NCBI GenBank assembly: GCA_011390065.1
Contig: JAABTD010000028.1
Location: forward strand, 1-33,717
DNA: 33,717 nt
Direction: 5' to 3'
From: Desulfobacteraceae bacterium
Lineage (GTDB): Bacteria; Desulfobacterota; Desulfobacteria; Desulfobacterales; JAABSP01
Positions 25,112 to 33,717 of the stretch are shown piece by piece. The translations under genes were made by a program, and so were the position numbers. Each line of letters starts with the position of its first letter. The stretch's first letter is position 1. Under the pieces are notes generated by a model that saw only the letters and a list, made by a program, of their open reading frames with translations, was not told where the DNA came from and ran no database searches.

Positions 25112-26350
25112 ATGACATTTGAGAATTTTTCGTTTCACCCCGCCGTCTCAGCCGGCATTGCGGCAGCGGGTTTCACCCGTCCCACCCCCATCCAGACCGA
25201 AGCCATTCCGCCGGTTATGAAAGGCAGCGACGTCATGGGCCTGGCCCAGACCGGCACCGGCAAAACCGCCGTATTTGCTCTGCCCATTCTGAATCGACTC
25301 ATGGACGGAAAGCGCGGTCATGTCCGCGCCCTGGTCATCGCCCCCACCCGGGAGCTGGCCGAACAGATCAATGACGACATCCGAAAGCTGGGAAAACAAA
25401 CCCGCCTGCGGAGCATGACCATCTATGGCGGCGTGGGCATCAATCCCCAGAAAGAAAAGCTGAAACGCGGCGTGGAGATCGTGGTCGCCTGCCCCGGACG
25501 TCTCCTGGACCATCTCGGCCAGGGAACCGTGGATCTGTCTCATCTGGAAGTGCTGGTTCTCGATGAAGCGGATCAGATGTTCGACATGGGGTTTTTCCCC
25601 GACATCCGGAGAATCATCCGTCAGGTCCCCAAACAGCGTCAGACCCTGCTCTTTTCCGCCACCATGCCCGATCAGATCCGGCATCTGGCCAGCGAAGTGC
25701 TGAACAAACCGATCACCGTTCAGATGGGCGCAAGCGCGCCGGCCGAGACCGTCCGTCATGCCCTTTACCCGGTGGCCCCGACCCTGAAAACGCCGCTGCT
25801 CATGGAATTGCTGAGCGATATCGACACCGGATCGGTGCTGGTGTTCACCAAGACCAAACATCGGGCCAAGCGCGTCGGCGACCAACTGGCCAAGGCCGGC
25901 CACTCCTCGACATCGCTCCAGGGAAATCTTTCCCAGGGAAAACGTCAGGCGGCCCTCAACGGCTTCCGCAACGGCACCTACCGGATTCTGGTGGCCACCG
26001 ACATCGCGGCCCGGGGCATCGACGTGTCGCAGATATCGCATGTCATCAATTACGATATGCCGTCCACCCCCGAAGCCTACATCCACCGCATCGGTCGGAC
26101 CGGCCGGGCCTCCCAAACCGGAGAAGCCTTCACCCTGCTCACCGCATCCGACATCAGCATGGCCCACGCCATCGACCGGATTCTCGGAGAGCGCGTCGAA
26201 CGCCGGACGCTCACGGACTTTGACTACGGTCCCCAGGGGTCGCCGGATGTCAAACCGAACCGGAAGCCGGCATCCCCCACCCGAAACGCCAGGCCCGCCA
26301 AGCGGAGACGGGATTTCAACGGCCGGATGATGCCTGCCGCCGCCAGATAA
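25112..26350 (+). CDS. rhlE: DEAD-box RNA helicase, RhlE-like
   Basis: This 412-residue ATP-dependent RNA helicase has the Q motif (FTRPTPIQTEAIP), Walker A AQTGTGKT, PTRELAEQI, DEAD with DEADQMFDMGF, SAT, and the motif VI segment HRIGRTGRA. A short basic tail (KPASPTRNARPAKRRRDFNG) follows the two RecA domains, as in RhlE-type helicases that act in ribosome assembly and RNA turnover. It has its own promoter and a leader with a terminator, so expression is likely conditional, for example on cold or growth, though the signal is unknown. Its 3' end is convergent with the lhr-type gene. Confidence 0.93.
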   Translation: MTFENFSFHPAVSAGIAAAGFTRPTPIQTEAIPPVMKGSDVMGLAQTGTGKTAVFALPILNRLMDGKRGHVRALVIAPTRELAEQINDDIRKLGKQTRLRSMTIYGGVGINPQKEKLKRGVEIVVACPGRLLDHLGQGTVDLSHLEVLVLDEADQMFDMGFFPDIRRIIRQVPKQRQTLLFSATMPDQIRHLASEVLNKPITVQMGASAPAETVRHALYPVAPTLKTPLLMELLSDIDTGSVLVFTKTKHRAKRVGDQLAKAGHSSTSLQGNLSQGKRQAALNGFRNGTYRILVATDIAARGIDVSQISHVINYDMPSTPEAYIHRIGRTGRASQTGEAFTLLTASDISMAHAIDRILGERVERRTLTDFDYGPQGSPDVKPNRKPASPTRNARPAKRRRDFNGRMMPAAAR

Positions 26351-26375
26351 CCGCCGCAGTTCAGCGGCTACGGAT

Positions 26376-26406
26376 AATGGAAGCGGCTGTTTGAGCCGTT
26401 TCCATT
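26376..26406. terminator. Hairpin between convergent helicase genes
   Basis: AATGGAAGCGGCT (26376-26388) pairs with AGCCGTTTCCATT (26394-26406), with one G-T pair and a 5-base loop. It lies 26 bases after the DEAD-box gene and 54 after the lhr-type gene and may serve both strands. Confidence 0.6.
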
Positions 26407-26459
26407 CAGGTCAGAACCGCAGATTGCCGTTGATTCACCGGATTCCGCAGACAGGATCA

Positions 26460-29400
26460 TCAGCGGTTCAGACCCCCCAATGGCCGCCGCATCTCCAGCC
26501 CTTTATACTCCCCTGAAAATCCAAATCTCTTTAACCGATCTGCATACGGACTTTCCCCTGCCTTTTCTCCATTGATCGTCTCCACCATGATCCGTCTCAC
26601 AGGATTGAATCGCCGGTTCAGCACCGCCTTGCAAAACGATAGATATCGTTCCAGAAACGGATGATCCGGCGGCGCGAAGATTTCCAGGTCCTTGAAGCGC
26701 CGCCTGGAAATGATCACGATCCGCGAGCCGTGGAAGACCAGGTGCGTGGTGGGTGCTCTCGGCGGCAACGGTGTCGACATGCCGTCGATGTTGACGCCGC
26801 AAAGGGATGCCGGATCGCCGGCGTTCATCCAGTAGACGGCGTCTTCGGGACACGGACCGCTGAGCATCCGGAAGGCTTCGTGTGAAACAAACTGAATGCC
26901 CGGGAGCCCTTTGAAAAAGTGCCCGGAAAGAATTTCGCCGGAAAGTTCCATGAGCCGCAACGTCCGGAAAAGCCGGCCCCAGCCGAGGGCGGGCAATTCC
27001 CGGGCGATGAGTTCCCGAAACACAATGCCGTAGCGCCGGAGGAGTTGACGGACCCGATCTTTATCCGTTTCCTGGGCCGAGATGGGATCACCCGGTTCGG
27101 CCGGGCGGGGCAGGGCGGACCAGTGGCCGGCCATGGGGGTTGCGGTTTTCCAGCGGTTGAACCGGCCGCGTCGGCCGCTTCTGCCGGACCGTTTCGAGGA
27201 TGCAGCGTCGAAAGGCTCGAATTTGGTCTGGATGCCCTTTCGGACCACTTCGAAGGCGTCGTTGGTCAGGACGCCCTGCCAGGCGAGGCCCCACAGTTTT
27301 TCGGTGAGGTCGGCCGAGGCGAGGCCGGCGTGGCGGGCGATGTCGAAAAATCCGAAGCGGCCGGTGGGACCGGGCAGCAATTGCGTCGCCGCGTCGAAAA
27401 CCGTTGACGGCGGATCATCCGCGCCGTCCGCCGCCGGTTCCTGAAACAGCTCCAGATCCTCTGAAAACGCGAAGCTGAGCCGTTGTTTTCCGCATCCGAA
27501 CCAGCTCAGATTGGTCCCGGACAGCAGGCTGTCGAGCCATTCGGGATAATACGGATCGTGGCGGGCCGGTAGAATCGATTCCTCCCAGGCGGCGACCGGA
27601 GCCGGAAACCCGAAAAGTGTCTCCAGCCGGTCCTGAAGGTCCTCCATCGATTCGCCGGGGCGGGCCAGTCCCTGAAAAGTCGCCAAAAACAGGATCAGCC
27701 GATCCGGCGGCAAAGGGGTGAAAGCAGGCTGCCGGGAACGGCGGAGCATCCGGAGCAGGACTTCCAGGTTCTCCCGGTCGCAAATTTCGACGGCGGCGTC
27801 CGCTTCCCGGAAGCGGTCCCGGACGATGCGGCCGGACTTCAGGAGGGACGCCAGGGCGTTGTCGAGGATCGCCGTCTTCACCCCGAAGATGGTCGTGATG
27901 CGCTCCGGCGGGATCGGCCCATAGGACGACAGCCACGCCGAGAGCAGATCGGGTAAACCATCGTTTTCTTCATCCGCCGATGCGCCCAGCCGGGCCGTCC
28001 GCGCCGTTTCAGCCCGCTGGAGGTTTTCCAGGATCTCCGTTTCGAGTCGCTTGTGCTTTGGCGCCGCAGGGGTCCAGCCTGCATCAGCGAAGGAAATCCC
28101 CAGATCCGACAACAGCCGAGGAAGGGTTTCGACCGCGCATATCGCCCGGCTGGCCGCGCCCGGCGGACGAATCCACACGATTTTTCCGCCAATGGCGGCG
28201 ACCGCCGCATCCCGGGCGAGGCCGTTGTCCCGCTCGACGGCATCGAGCAGCGTCGCCCATTCATCTTCCGGAATCAACACCCGTTCCTTGACCCAGTCGA
28301 GCAGCTCCGTCGCATCCCGGGGCGCATACCCGGGAGCGATGCGCTGAAGTTTGGCTTCGAGCGCCCGGACGAGGTCGTCCGGGATTCGGGGCCGCAAGTG
28401 GGGCGAGCCGGTCAGTTCCCGAAAAAGAGAATCCGTCAGACCGCCGCCGGCCCCCGTCCCGGGCGTGTCGTCCTCGTACATGTGGTAGTTGGTCTGCTGC
28501 CAGATGAGGTTGCCGGCAAACGGCGACGGGACCCCGGTCGCGGCCTCGCTCACCCGGATGGCGCCGCCGGCCAGTTCGTCCAGCAACATCTTCAGGGTCT
28601 TCAGATCGAACTCGTCACGGAGGCAGGTGCGCCAGGTCTCCAGGAGAATGGGAAAGTCGGGGAGCGTTGCAGCCGCCTCCAGCAGCTTCTTTGCCCGCAA
28701 GCGGTTGAGCCACAGGGGCATCCGCTTCTTGAAGTTCATCCTCGGCAGCAACAGGGCCCGGCCGGCGTTCTCCCGGAACCGGGCGCCGAAAAACCCGGTT
28801 TTCGGAAGCCGTTCCCGGAGCAGCGGCTCCAGGTTTTCCGGCGTGACCAGCTCCAGCACGTCGCGGGCGGAAAAGGCGTGGGGCAGGATCAGGAGGATGC
28901 CGTCGTCGTCGGTGTAGACCTCCAGCGGATATCGGTACCGCCCTTCCCATGCGGCGGACAGGGCCATGGCAAAGGGCCGGTTGATCCGTCCGCCCCAGAG
29001 GGTGTGGAGGATGGTTTGCTTGCTGTCGGACCGGTTGAGGGGATCGTCGAAATGCTCGATGAGCAGATGATGGCGGTGGGGGAGGGGGGCGTCGGTGAGA
29101 TCCCGCTGGCGCTGGAGAAAGGTGAGCAGCTCCCCGGCCGCTGTCTCATCCATGCGCCAGGTCTCCCGGAGTTCCCGGAGGAAATCCGGATCGGCCAGGC
29201 GGTCATCGGCATCCTCCAGAAACCGGCCGATCTTTTCGGACAGATGCCATTCCCGGTTCTGGGCTTCGGCCCGCCAGAAAGGGATGATGCCGGGTTTGCC
29301 CGCAGATGGGACCACCTCGACGTCGTTGGCGGTGATCTTGAGGATCTTCCAGGTTTGGGCCCCCAGGGCGAAGGTCTCCCCGACGCTCCGCTCCCAGACG

Positions 29401-30962
29401 AATTCTTCGTCCAGCTCGCCGATCTTGGCCCGGGAGTCGGCCATCCGCAGATCGTAGTATCCCCGATCCGGAATGGTCCCGCCGGCCATGTAAACAAACC
29501 GCAACTGACCGGACCGGGCCGCGACGGTGTTGTCGGTCCGGTCCAGGGAAATCCGGGGATTGAGTTCCCGGAGTCGGATTTCGGAATAGCGCCCGGCCAG
29601 CATCTCCAGGGTCAGATCGTACTGCCTTCGGGACAAATCGTGGAAAGGATGGGAGGTCCGGAAGAAGGCGAAAAGGGCGTCGATGTCCCAGGTTTCCACG
29701 CCGGCCATGGCCACGACGATTTGGGCCAGCACGTCCAGGGGGCAGGCGACGGGCCGGACGGGTTCGATGTCCCGTTCGGCCACGGCCCGGGCCATGACGG
29801 CGGCGTCCAGGAAATCCCGGCCGTGGGTGGGAAAAAGGACGCCCCGGCTGATCTCGCCCACGCCATGCCCCGCCCGCCCAATCCGCTGCACCCCCGAAGA
29901 CACCGACCGGGGCGACTGGACCAGCACCACGGCGTCCAGCTCGCCGATGTCGATGCCCAGTTCCAGCGAGTTGGTGGCCACGATGGCCTTCAGGTCGCCG
30001 CGTTTGAGCTTCTCCTCCACGGCCAGGCGGATCTCCTTTGAAAGGGACCCATGGTGGGCGTAGGCCAGGTCTTCCTCCTCGCCCTCGTTGATGAGCCGGG
30101 TCACCTTCTCCGTCAACCGCCGGCTGTTGGCGAAGAGGAGGGTGGCCCGGTTTTGGGTGATGATCCCCTTGAAGGACCGGACCAGGGCCGGCCACCAGGA
30201 ATCGTCGGTGAGCGTCTCCCGGGCGTCGTCGGGAAAACGGACGGTGAGGTCCAGGACCTTTCGGGCTTCGGACCGGATGACGGCGACCTCCCGGGCACGA
30301 TACTGCGGCGACCGGGCATCGCCGGTCATTTCGTATCCCCCCACAAAGGCGGCCACGGTGGACAACGGCCTCACGGTGGCTGAAAGCGCGATCCGCTGGA
30401 ACTCGCCGGTCAGGGGGACCAGGCGATCCACGGCCGTGATGAGGTGGACCCCCCGCTTGGTCCCGGCCACCGCATGGATCTCGTCCAGGATCACGGTGGC
30501 GATCCCCGCCAGCATCCGCCGCCCGCCCTTGGAACTGACCAGGATGTTGAGGCTTTCCGGCGTGGTGATGAGGATCTCCGGCGGCCGCCGGGCCATGGTC
30601 CGCCGCTCGTCCGGCGGCGTGTCGCCGCTGCGGGTCAGGACGCGGATGTCGGGGAAGGGCTCGCCGGCCGCCCCGAACACGGCTTTCAGCCCCGCCAGGG
30701 GCCGCAACAGGTTCTTCCGAACGTCGTTGTTGAGGGCCTTCAGGGGAGAGACGTAGAGGACCCGGGTCTGACCCGTCGGCCATTTCCCGGCGACGAGTTG
30801 ATGGATGGCCCACAGAAAAGCGGTCAGCGTTTTGCCGGAGCCGGTGGGGGCCGTGACCAGAACGTGCCGGCCGGCGGCGATTTCTGGCCAGGCTCTGGAT
30901 TGGATGTCGGTGGGTTCGCCGATGTCGGTGGTGAACCAGGATTGGATGAGGGGGTGGAACAT
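26460..30962 (-). CDS. lhr: Lhr-type large superfamily 2 helicase
   Basis: The 1500-residue protein has the Lhr build. The N-terminal SF2 helicase core starts right at the ATG with Q-like TDIQSRAWPEI, Walker A APTGSGKT (38-45), DEIH (VILDEIHAVAG), SAT, and motif VI QRIGRAGH preceded by ATNSLELGIDIGELDAVVL. A winged-helix and beta-barrel core follows, and then the long C-terminal Lhr extension. Lhr proteins are DNA or RNA:DNA helicases active in repair. Its length matches bacterial full-length Lhr (about 1500). The C-terminal HTH/barrel part appears complete. It is monocistronic, bounded by a convergent hairpin and an antitoxin remnant. Confidence 0.93.
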   Translation of the reverse strand: MFHPLIQSWFTTDIGEPTDIQSRAWPEIAAGRHVLVTAPTGSGKTLTAFLWAIHQLVAGKWPTGQTRVLYVSPLKALNNDVRKNLLRPLAGLKAVFGAAGEPFPDIRVLTRSGDTPPDERRTMARRPPEILITTPESLNILVSSKGGRRMLAGIATVILDEIHAVAGTKRGVHLITAVDRLVPLTGEFQRIALSATVRPLSTVAAFVGGYEMTGDARSPQYRAREVAVIRSEARKVLDLTVRFPDDARETLTDDSWWPALVRSFKGIITQNRATLLFANSRRLTEKVTRLINEGEEEDLAYAHHGSLSKEIRLAVEEKLKRGDLKAIVATNSLELGIDIGELDAVVLVQSPRSVSSGVQRIGRAGHGVGEISRGVLFPTHGRDFLDAAVMARAVAERDIEPVRPVACPLDVLAQIVVAMAGVETWDIDALFAFFRTSHPFHDLSRRQYDLTLEMLAGRYSEIRLRELNPRISLDRTDNTVAARSGQLRFVYMAGGTIPDRGYYDLRMADSRAKIGELDEEFVWERSVGETFALGAQTWKILKITANDVEVVPSAGKPGIIPFWRAEAQNREWHLSEKIGRFLEDADDRLADPDFLRELRETWRMDETAAGELLTFLQRQRDLTDAPLPHRHHLLIEHFDDPLNRSDSKQTILHTLWGGRINRPFAMALSAAWEGRYRYPLEVYTDDDGILLILPHAFSARDVLELVTPENLEPLLRERLPKTGFFGARFRENAGRALLLPRMNFKKRMPLWLNRLRAKKLLEAAATLPDFPILLETWRTCLRDEFDLKTLKMLLDELAGGAIRVSEAATGVPSPFAGNLIWQQTNYHMYEDDTPGTGAGGGLTDSLFRELTGSPHLRPRIPDDLVRALEAKLQRIAPGYAPRDATELLDWVKERVLIPEDEWATLLDAVERDNGLARDAAVAAIGGKIVWIRPPGAASRAICAVETLPRLLSDLGISFADAGWTPAAPKHKRLETEILENLQRAETARTARLGASADEENDGLPDLLSAWLSSYGPIPPERITTIFGVKTAILDNALASLLKSGRIVRDRFREADAAVEICDRENLEVLLRMLRRSRQPAFTPLPPDRLILFLATFQGLARPGESMEDLQDRLETLFGFPAPVAAWEESILPARHDPYYPEWLDSLLSGTNLSWFGCGKQRLSFAFSEDLELFQEPAADGADDPPSTVFDAATQLLPGPTGRFGFFDIARHAGLASADLTEKLWGLAWQGVLTNDAFEVVRKGIQTKFEPFDAASSKRSGRSGRRGRFNRWKTATPMAGHWSALPRPAEPGDPISAQETDKDRVRQLLRRYGIVFRELIARELPALGWGRLFRTLRLMELSGEILSGHFFKGLPGIQFVSHEAFRMLSGPCPEDAVYWMNAGDPASLCGVNIDGMSTPLPPRAPTTHLVFHGSRIVIISRRRFKDLEIFAPPDHPFLERYLSFCKAVLNRRFNPVRRIMVETINGEKAGESPYADRLKRFGFSGEYKGLEMRRPLGGLNR

Positions 30963-30982
30963 ATCAGGCGCTTTGAGAAGGA

Positions 30983-31022
30983 TTAATGATCTCTATGTTT
31001 CCAATACCGCGGTTTTCTACTG
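30983..31022 (-). pseudogene. C-terminal tail of a RelE/ParE-type toxin
   Basis: On the minus strand, just after the antitoxin stop, a different frame encodes SRKPRYWKHRDH and stops (TAA 30985-30983). RelE/ParE-like toxins paired with this antitoxin family commonly end in HxRRxPxYWxxR, so this reads as the last dozen codons of the lost toxin. The rest of the gene is missing. The match is short, so chance cannot be excluded. Confidence 0.45.
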
Positions 31023-31029
31023 GTTTGGG

Positions 31030-31230
31030 CTACCGCCAAGCGGCTCTTGCTCGTTTCATGACCTCTTCCGCTGTTATGCAACTGACCTCACCGTCCTTGA
31101 TTTCTTGCCAGCGCCTGTCCGCTTCATCCATCCAGGCTTTTTCGATTTCAGCATCGCTGAACCCCTTCAAGCTTTCCCTGATACGATAAGCCAGGGCCGC
31201 GCTTTCGTCACGCATCAACGCCTTCGGCAA
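31030..31230 (-). CDS. Orphan addiction-module antitoxin (unstable antitoxin family)
   Basis: This 66-residue (from TTG at 31230) or 61-residue (from ATG at 31215) protein has the pattern ALAYRIRESLKGFSDAEIEKAW, then MDEADRRWQEIKDGEVSCIT, then AEEVMKRARAAW. It fits the addiction-module component family with its AEIEAAW-DE-ERR-GEV-IPAEEV signature. The family pairs with RelE/ParE-like toxins encoded immediately downstream. Here no complete toxin gene exists between this gene and lhr, only a possible tail (30983-31022). An in-frame TAA sits directly before the TTG, so the N-terminus may be shortened. It is probably a decaying orphan, although an orphan antitoxin can still act in trans. Confidence 0.7.
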   Translation of the reverse strand: MPKALMRDESAALAYRIRESLKGFSDAEIEKAWMDEADRRWQEIKDGEVSCITAEEVMKRARAAWR

Positions 31231-31333
31231 TTATAACAGAAACTCATTTTTTCGCCATCTTCCAAAAATACAAAACAAAATAGGTGTTCAATTTTTCAGC
31301 GACAAAACCAAAAACCAGGAAATAAAAAAGCAT

Positions 31334-31383
31334 TGATCATCTTCGATGATGTGTTATATATTACCCTTAATTGAAATTAAGGA
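31334..31383 (+). promoter_or_regulatory. Promoter and operator of the hipBA module 2
   Basis: TTGATC (31334-31339) and TATATA or TATATT (31356-31363) form a promoter-like pair in an AT-rich stretch. The palindrome CCTTAATT-GA-AATTAAGG (31366-31383) overlaps the start of the transcript and the ribosome binding site AAGGAG, a natural operator for the HTH protein. A second small palindrome TCATC-TTC-GATGA lies between -35 and -10. Confidence 0.55.
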
Positions 31384-31390
31384 GATATTT

Positions 31391-31723
31391 ATGACCCTAA
31401 AAATGGATATTCCACCCGAAGTCACAACCGCCATCGCCCGGTTGGGCGACCACATCCGGATCGCCCGGAAACGACGGGCGATCTCAATGGCGGAGATGGC
31501 GTCCCGGATGTTCGTCACCCGAAAAACCCTGTCGCGCCTGGAAAACGGAGAGCCGGGGGTGTCCCTCGGGGTATTCGCCATGGCGCTCTGGGTGCTCGGG
31601 TTGGACCGGGAGCTGCTGGACGTGGCGCTGCCCGAAAAAGACCGGGCCGGAATCTTTCTGGAACGCCGGCGCCTGCCCCAGCGCATTCGGGAAAAAACCG
31701 ATGCGGATGACCTGGATTTCTGA
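31391..31723 (+). CDS. hipB: HipB-like XRE antitoxin/repressor (module 2)
   Basis: This 110-residue XRE-type protein has its helix-turn-helix at LGDHIRIARKRRAISMAEMASRMFV, TRKTLSRLENGEPGVS (about residues 19-60), followed by LGVFAMALWVLGLDRELLD. It is the typical HipB partner that binds the operator and inhibits HipA. The ATG at 31391 is chosen for the AAGGAG 7 bases upstream; an in-frame ATG at 31346 lies before the promoter elements. It ends 2 bases before hipA, so translation is coupled. Order is hipB then hipA, the classical one, opposite to module 1. Confidence 0.85.
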   Translation: MTLKMDIPPEVTTAIARLGDHIRIARKRRAISMAEMASRMFVTRKTLSRLENGEPGVSLGVFAMALWVLGLDRELLDVALPEKDRAGIFLERRRLPQRIREKTDADDLDF

Positions 31724-31725
31724 TC

Positions 31726-32946
31726 ATGGCCGAACGACAAGCCACTGTTTTCATTTATCTGCCGGGAGAGACCATCGCGGTCCCGGCCGGGCGGTTTTAC
31801 CATGATCCGGATGCCGGCGTCGGACGGTTCGCCTACGGCCGAAGATACGTCGAACGGCCCAATGCGCTTGCGGTGGATCCCGTGACGCTGCCGCTGGGCC
31901 CGCCCCCGCGGGAGACCACGGTCAATGGCGGAATCTATGGCGCCTTTCGGGACTCGGCCCCGGACCACTGGGGGCGTCTGGTCATCGCCATGGAGATGGG
32001 CGCGCCGCCGGAGGCCGTTTCCGAGATGGATTGTCTCCTGGCGGCCAGCGCGGCCCGGACCGGGAATCTCGATTTCAGAGTGAACCCGGAAGATCCGGAA
32101 CCGGGTCTTCATCCGCCGCAATTCAACGATCTTGTGGATGTCATGGAGGCCGCGCGCCGAATCGAATCGGATGAGCGGGTCGAGCCCCACCTGTTCCAGT
32201 TGCTCCGGCAGGGGAGCAGCATGGGCGGGGCCCGTCCCAAATGCACGGTGGAATGGGGAGACGGCCTCTGGATCGCCAAATTTCCGGCCAAAGGGGACCG
32301 CCTGAACATCCCCCGCATCGAGCATGCGACGATGACGCTCGCCGGCCGGTGCGGCATTCGGATACCGGAAGTCCGGTTGATTCCCATGAACGGGACGGAC
32401 ATCTTCCTGGTCCGGCGGTTTGATCGTGAAAAACGCGGGGGCGGGTGGTCCCGCGTGGGGTTCCTCAGCGCGCTGTCCCTGATGCAGTGGGACGAACGGG
32501 ACCGACCGCGGTGGGACTACCCTGCTTTGGCGGACATCATGCGGCGGCACGCTCGCGCCGAAGACATCCGGGAATTATTCCGCCGGATGGTCTTCAACAT
32601 CCTGGTGCGCAATACGGACGACCATCCGCGCAACCACGGTTTTCTGATGGACGGCCGAAGTCTGTCGCTTTCACCGGCCTACGATATCGTCCCCACGCCG
32701 GCGCGGGCCGGGGTGGGAACCGATTTTCATCTCGCCATGTCGGTGGGGGAAGCGGGCCGAACCGCCACAGTGAAAAACGCTTTGAGTCGCTCCGCCCGGT
32801 TCGGCCTGACCCATGAAGCGGCGGTCCGCGAAGTGGAAAGCATAAAGGACATCGCGGTCCGGTGGCGGGAACATTTCGAAAGCTGCGGCGTTTCTTCCCG
32901 GGATCGGGACCTGCTGGCGCCGTCGTTCCAGCGATGCGATTCGTGA
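31726..32946 (+). CDS. hipA: HipA-family serine/threonine kinase toxin (module 2)
   Basis: This 406-residue HipA-like kinase has the glycine-rich loop SSMGGARPK (164-172), the ATP lysine in WIAKFPAKG (K185), the catalytic loop NTDDHPRNH (296-304, D298 and N303) and the metal aspartate in AYDIVPT (D320). All kinase residues are present, so it should be active. It follows hipB by 2 bases. It shares only these motifs with the HipA at 900-2195 (different N-terminal sequence), so it is a distinct lineage. Its 3' end abuts a decayed metallopeptidase gene on the opposite strand. Confidence 0.9.
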   Translation: MAERQATVFIYLPGETIAVPAGRFYHDPDAGVGRFAYGRRYVERPNALAVDPVTLPLGPPPRETTVNGGIYGAFRDSAPDHWGRLVIAMEMGAPPEAVSEMDCLLAASAARTGNLDFRVNPEDPEPGLHPPQFNDLVDVMEAARRIESDERVEPHLFQLLRQGSSMGGARPKCTVEWGDGLWIAKFPAKGDRLNIPRIEHATMTLAGRCGIRIPEVRLIPMNGTDIFLVRRFDREKRGGGWSRVGFLSALSLMQWDERDRPRWDYPALADIMRRHARAEDIRELFRRMVFNILVRNTDDHPRNHGFLMDGRSLSLSPAYDIVPTPARAGVGTDFHLAMSVGEAGRTATVKNALSRSARFGLTHEAAVREVESIKDIAVRWREHFESCGVSSRDRDLLAPSFQRCDS

Positions 32947-33079
32947 TGGCGATGCTTCAGATGGCGCAGTTCATGGATGGCGACATATTCGATGCACTCC
33001 TTGGGGGCGCGGATCAGATCGGTAATTTCCGCCGGCGCAGCGTCTTGGTTTTCTTGCCGTAAACTAAAGGGATGCGCTG
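32943..33079 (-). pseudogene. Remnant of a YgjP-like (DUF45) metallopeptidase
   Basis: On the minus strand one frame encodes IEYVAIHELRHLKHRHH, the zinc-binding HExxH...H motif of YgjP-like proteins (family form xxYVVxHELxHLxxxNH). A second frame just upstream encodes QRIPLVYGKKTKTLRR, resembling the front part of the same family. A frame break separates them and most of the domain is missing, and the motif end runs into the hipA stop. So the gene is decayed and truncated by the hipA module end. Confidence 0.55.
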
Positions 33080-33086
33080 AATCGCT

Positions 33087-33717
33087 TCAATACCGCCTGA
33101 ATCCCTCATCATCGAAGAAAGACGCCTTTTCACCGTCGTCGTCGGGCGTATCGGAAAGGTCCAAGGGCTCCGGCAGCCCACCATTTTTCGTTGCGGATCT
33201 CGTGGGTTTTGATGTCTTGCCGCCCGCCGATCCGCTGGAAGATCCGGATTCAGCCGAACGGGTCCGGCCGCTGGTCCGCTCCGGAGGAGGATGAAATGCC
33301 GGGTGTTCCGACGCTTCGTGGGGCGCGTATTGTTCGAATCGTCGCCCCTGGTCTGCGGTTTTGAAAAACGCGATCCTTTTCTGGAGGTTGAGGGCGGATA
33401 CGGCCAGATTGTCCGCGCTGGTCAGCATGGTCTCCGCCGTGGACGACAGCTCTTCCGCTGTTGCCGACAATTCTTCCGAGGACGACGCATTCTGCTGAAT
33501 GACGGTGTCCAGCTGGGCGATGGCTCTGTTGATCTGGTCCGCGCCGGTGGTCTGTTCATCGGAGGCAGCGCTGATCTCCTCCACCAGCTCCGCTGTCTTG
33601 CGGATGTCCGGGATCATCTGGTCGAGCATTTTTCCGGCCTCTTCCGCCAGATCGACGCTGGATGTGGAAAGGGCGTTGATCTCGGATGCGGCCTTCTGGC
33701 TTCTTTCGGACAGCTTC
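33087..33717 (-). CDS. Methyl-accepting chemotaxis protein, C-terminal part
   Basis: The frame is open to the right edge ([20 protein letters not shown] continues past the window), so only the last ~210 residues are seen. It has the end of the signalling coiled coil: [19 protein letters not shown], then [19 protein letters not shown], typical of the chemoreceptor adaptation region. A low-complexity serine/proline-rich linker (about 90 residues) and a short C-terminal DDEGFRRY follow. The ending resembles the tethering pentapeptide used to recruit adaptation enzymes; that is inference. The sensor part and location are unknown. Confidence 0.9.
   Translation of the reverse strand, partial: KLSERSQKAASEINALSTSSVDLAEEAGKMLDQMIPDIRKTAELVEEISAASDEQTTGADQINRAIAQLDTVIQQNASSSEELSATAEELSSTAETMLTSADNLAVSALNLQKRIAFFKTADQGRRFEQYAPHEASEHPAFHPPPERTSGRTRSAESGSSSGSAGGKTSKPTRSATKNGGLPEPLDLSDTPDDDGEKASFFDDEGFRRY

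Noticed and set aside
28053-30041. A 660-codon plus-strand frame within the lhr gene
   Set aside because: It lies antisense to the conserved helicase core and has no recognisable domain or start signal.

Overview
The window looks like a chromosomal segment of a GC-rich, strictly anaerobic Desulfobacterota, probably a Desulfobacterales sulfate reducer. This is inferred from gene content: a superoxide reductase, rubredoxin and flavodiiron oxygen-defence cluster beside a c3/c7-type cytochrome, plus a tig-clpP-clpX-lon block flanked by tRNA genes. No species was identified by search.

Layout. 1-3400 is an accessory region. It holds the 3' part of a PAS/LuxR-type regulator, a hipA-then-hipB module lying between two near-identical 114-bp copies of that regulator's 3' end, several strong palindromes, and a single-domain response regulator bracketed by a 31-bp inverted repeat. 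3400-10240 is core: on the minus strand, tRNA-Leu, tig, clpP, clpX, lon, tRNA-Val and tRNA-Asp, with tRNA-Pro diverging on the plus strand. The tRNA-Leu/tRNA-Pro gap carries two good minus-strand promoters and a tandem pair of TTGCGC-N9-GCGCAA-type sites. Next to tRNA-Pro is a truncated cobalamin-binding/radical-SAM-type gene.

11047-21483 is a 10-kb co-directional plus-strand cluster: a PerR-like Fur regulator, desulfoferrodoxin, a small Cys-rich rubredoxin-like protein, a stand-alone flavodoxin, a zinc ribbon, a triheme cytochrome, a flavoprotein fused to an ArsC-like domain lacking its nucleophilic cysteine, rubredoxin, flavodiiron oxidase, a DVU0298-like helical protein, a histidine-containing CydA-like membrane protein, an SH3-domain secreted protein, a Tat/lipoprotein M48 peptidase and a CHASE2 adenylate cyclase. 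The first part fits cytoplasmic O2 and superoxide reduction (rubredoxin feeding both terminal reductases). The second part is membrane and envelope related and may add a sensing or membrane electron-transfer arm; that link is inference from gene order.

21540-30962 has a crotonase-fold protein lacking both usual catalytic glutamates, a large dockerin-containing secreted protein, a DEAD-box RNA helicase preceded by a promoter and a leader that can form a terminator or a competing antiterminator, and a 1500-residue Lhr-type helicase. 30963-33717 is a second toxin-antitoxin and decay zone: an orphan antitoxin whose toxin seems reduced to its C-terminal tail, a hipB-then-hipA module, a decayed YgjP-like metallopeptidase fragment, and the C-terminal end of a chemoreceptor that runs off the window.
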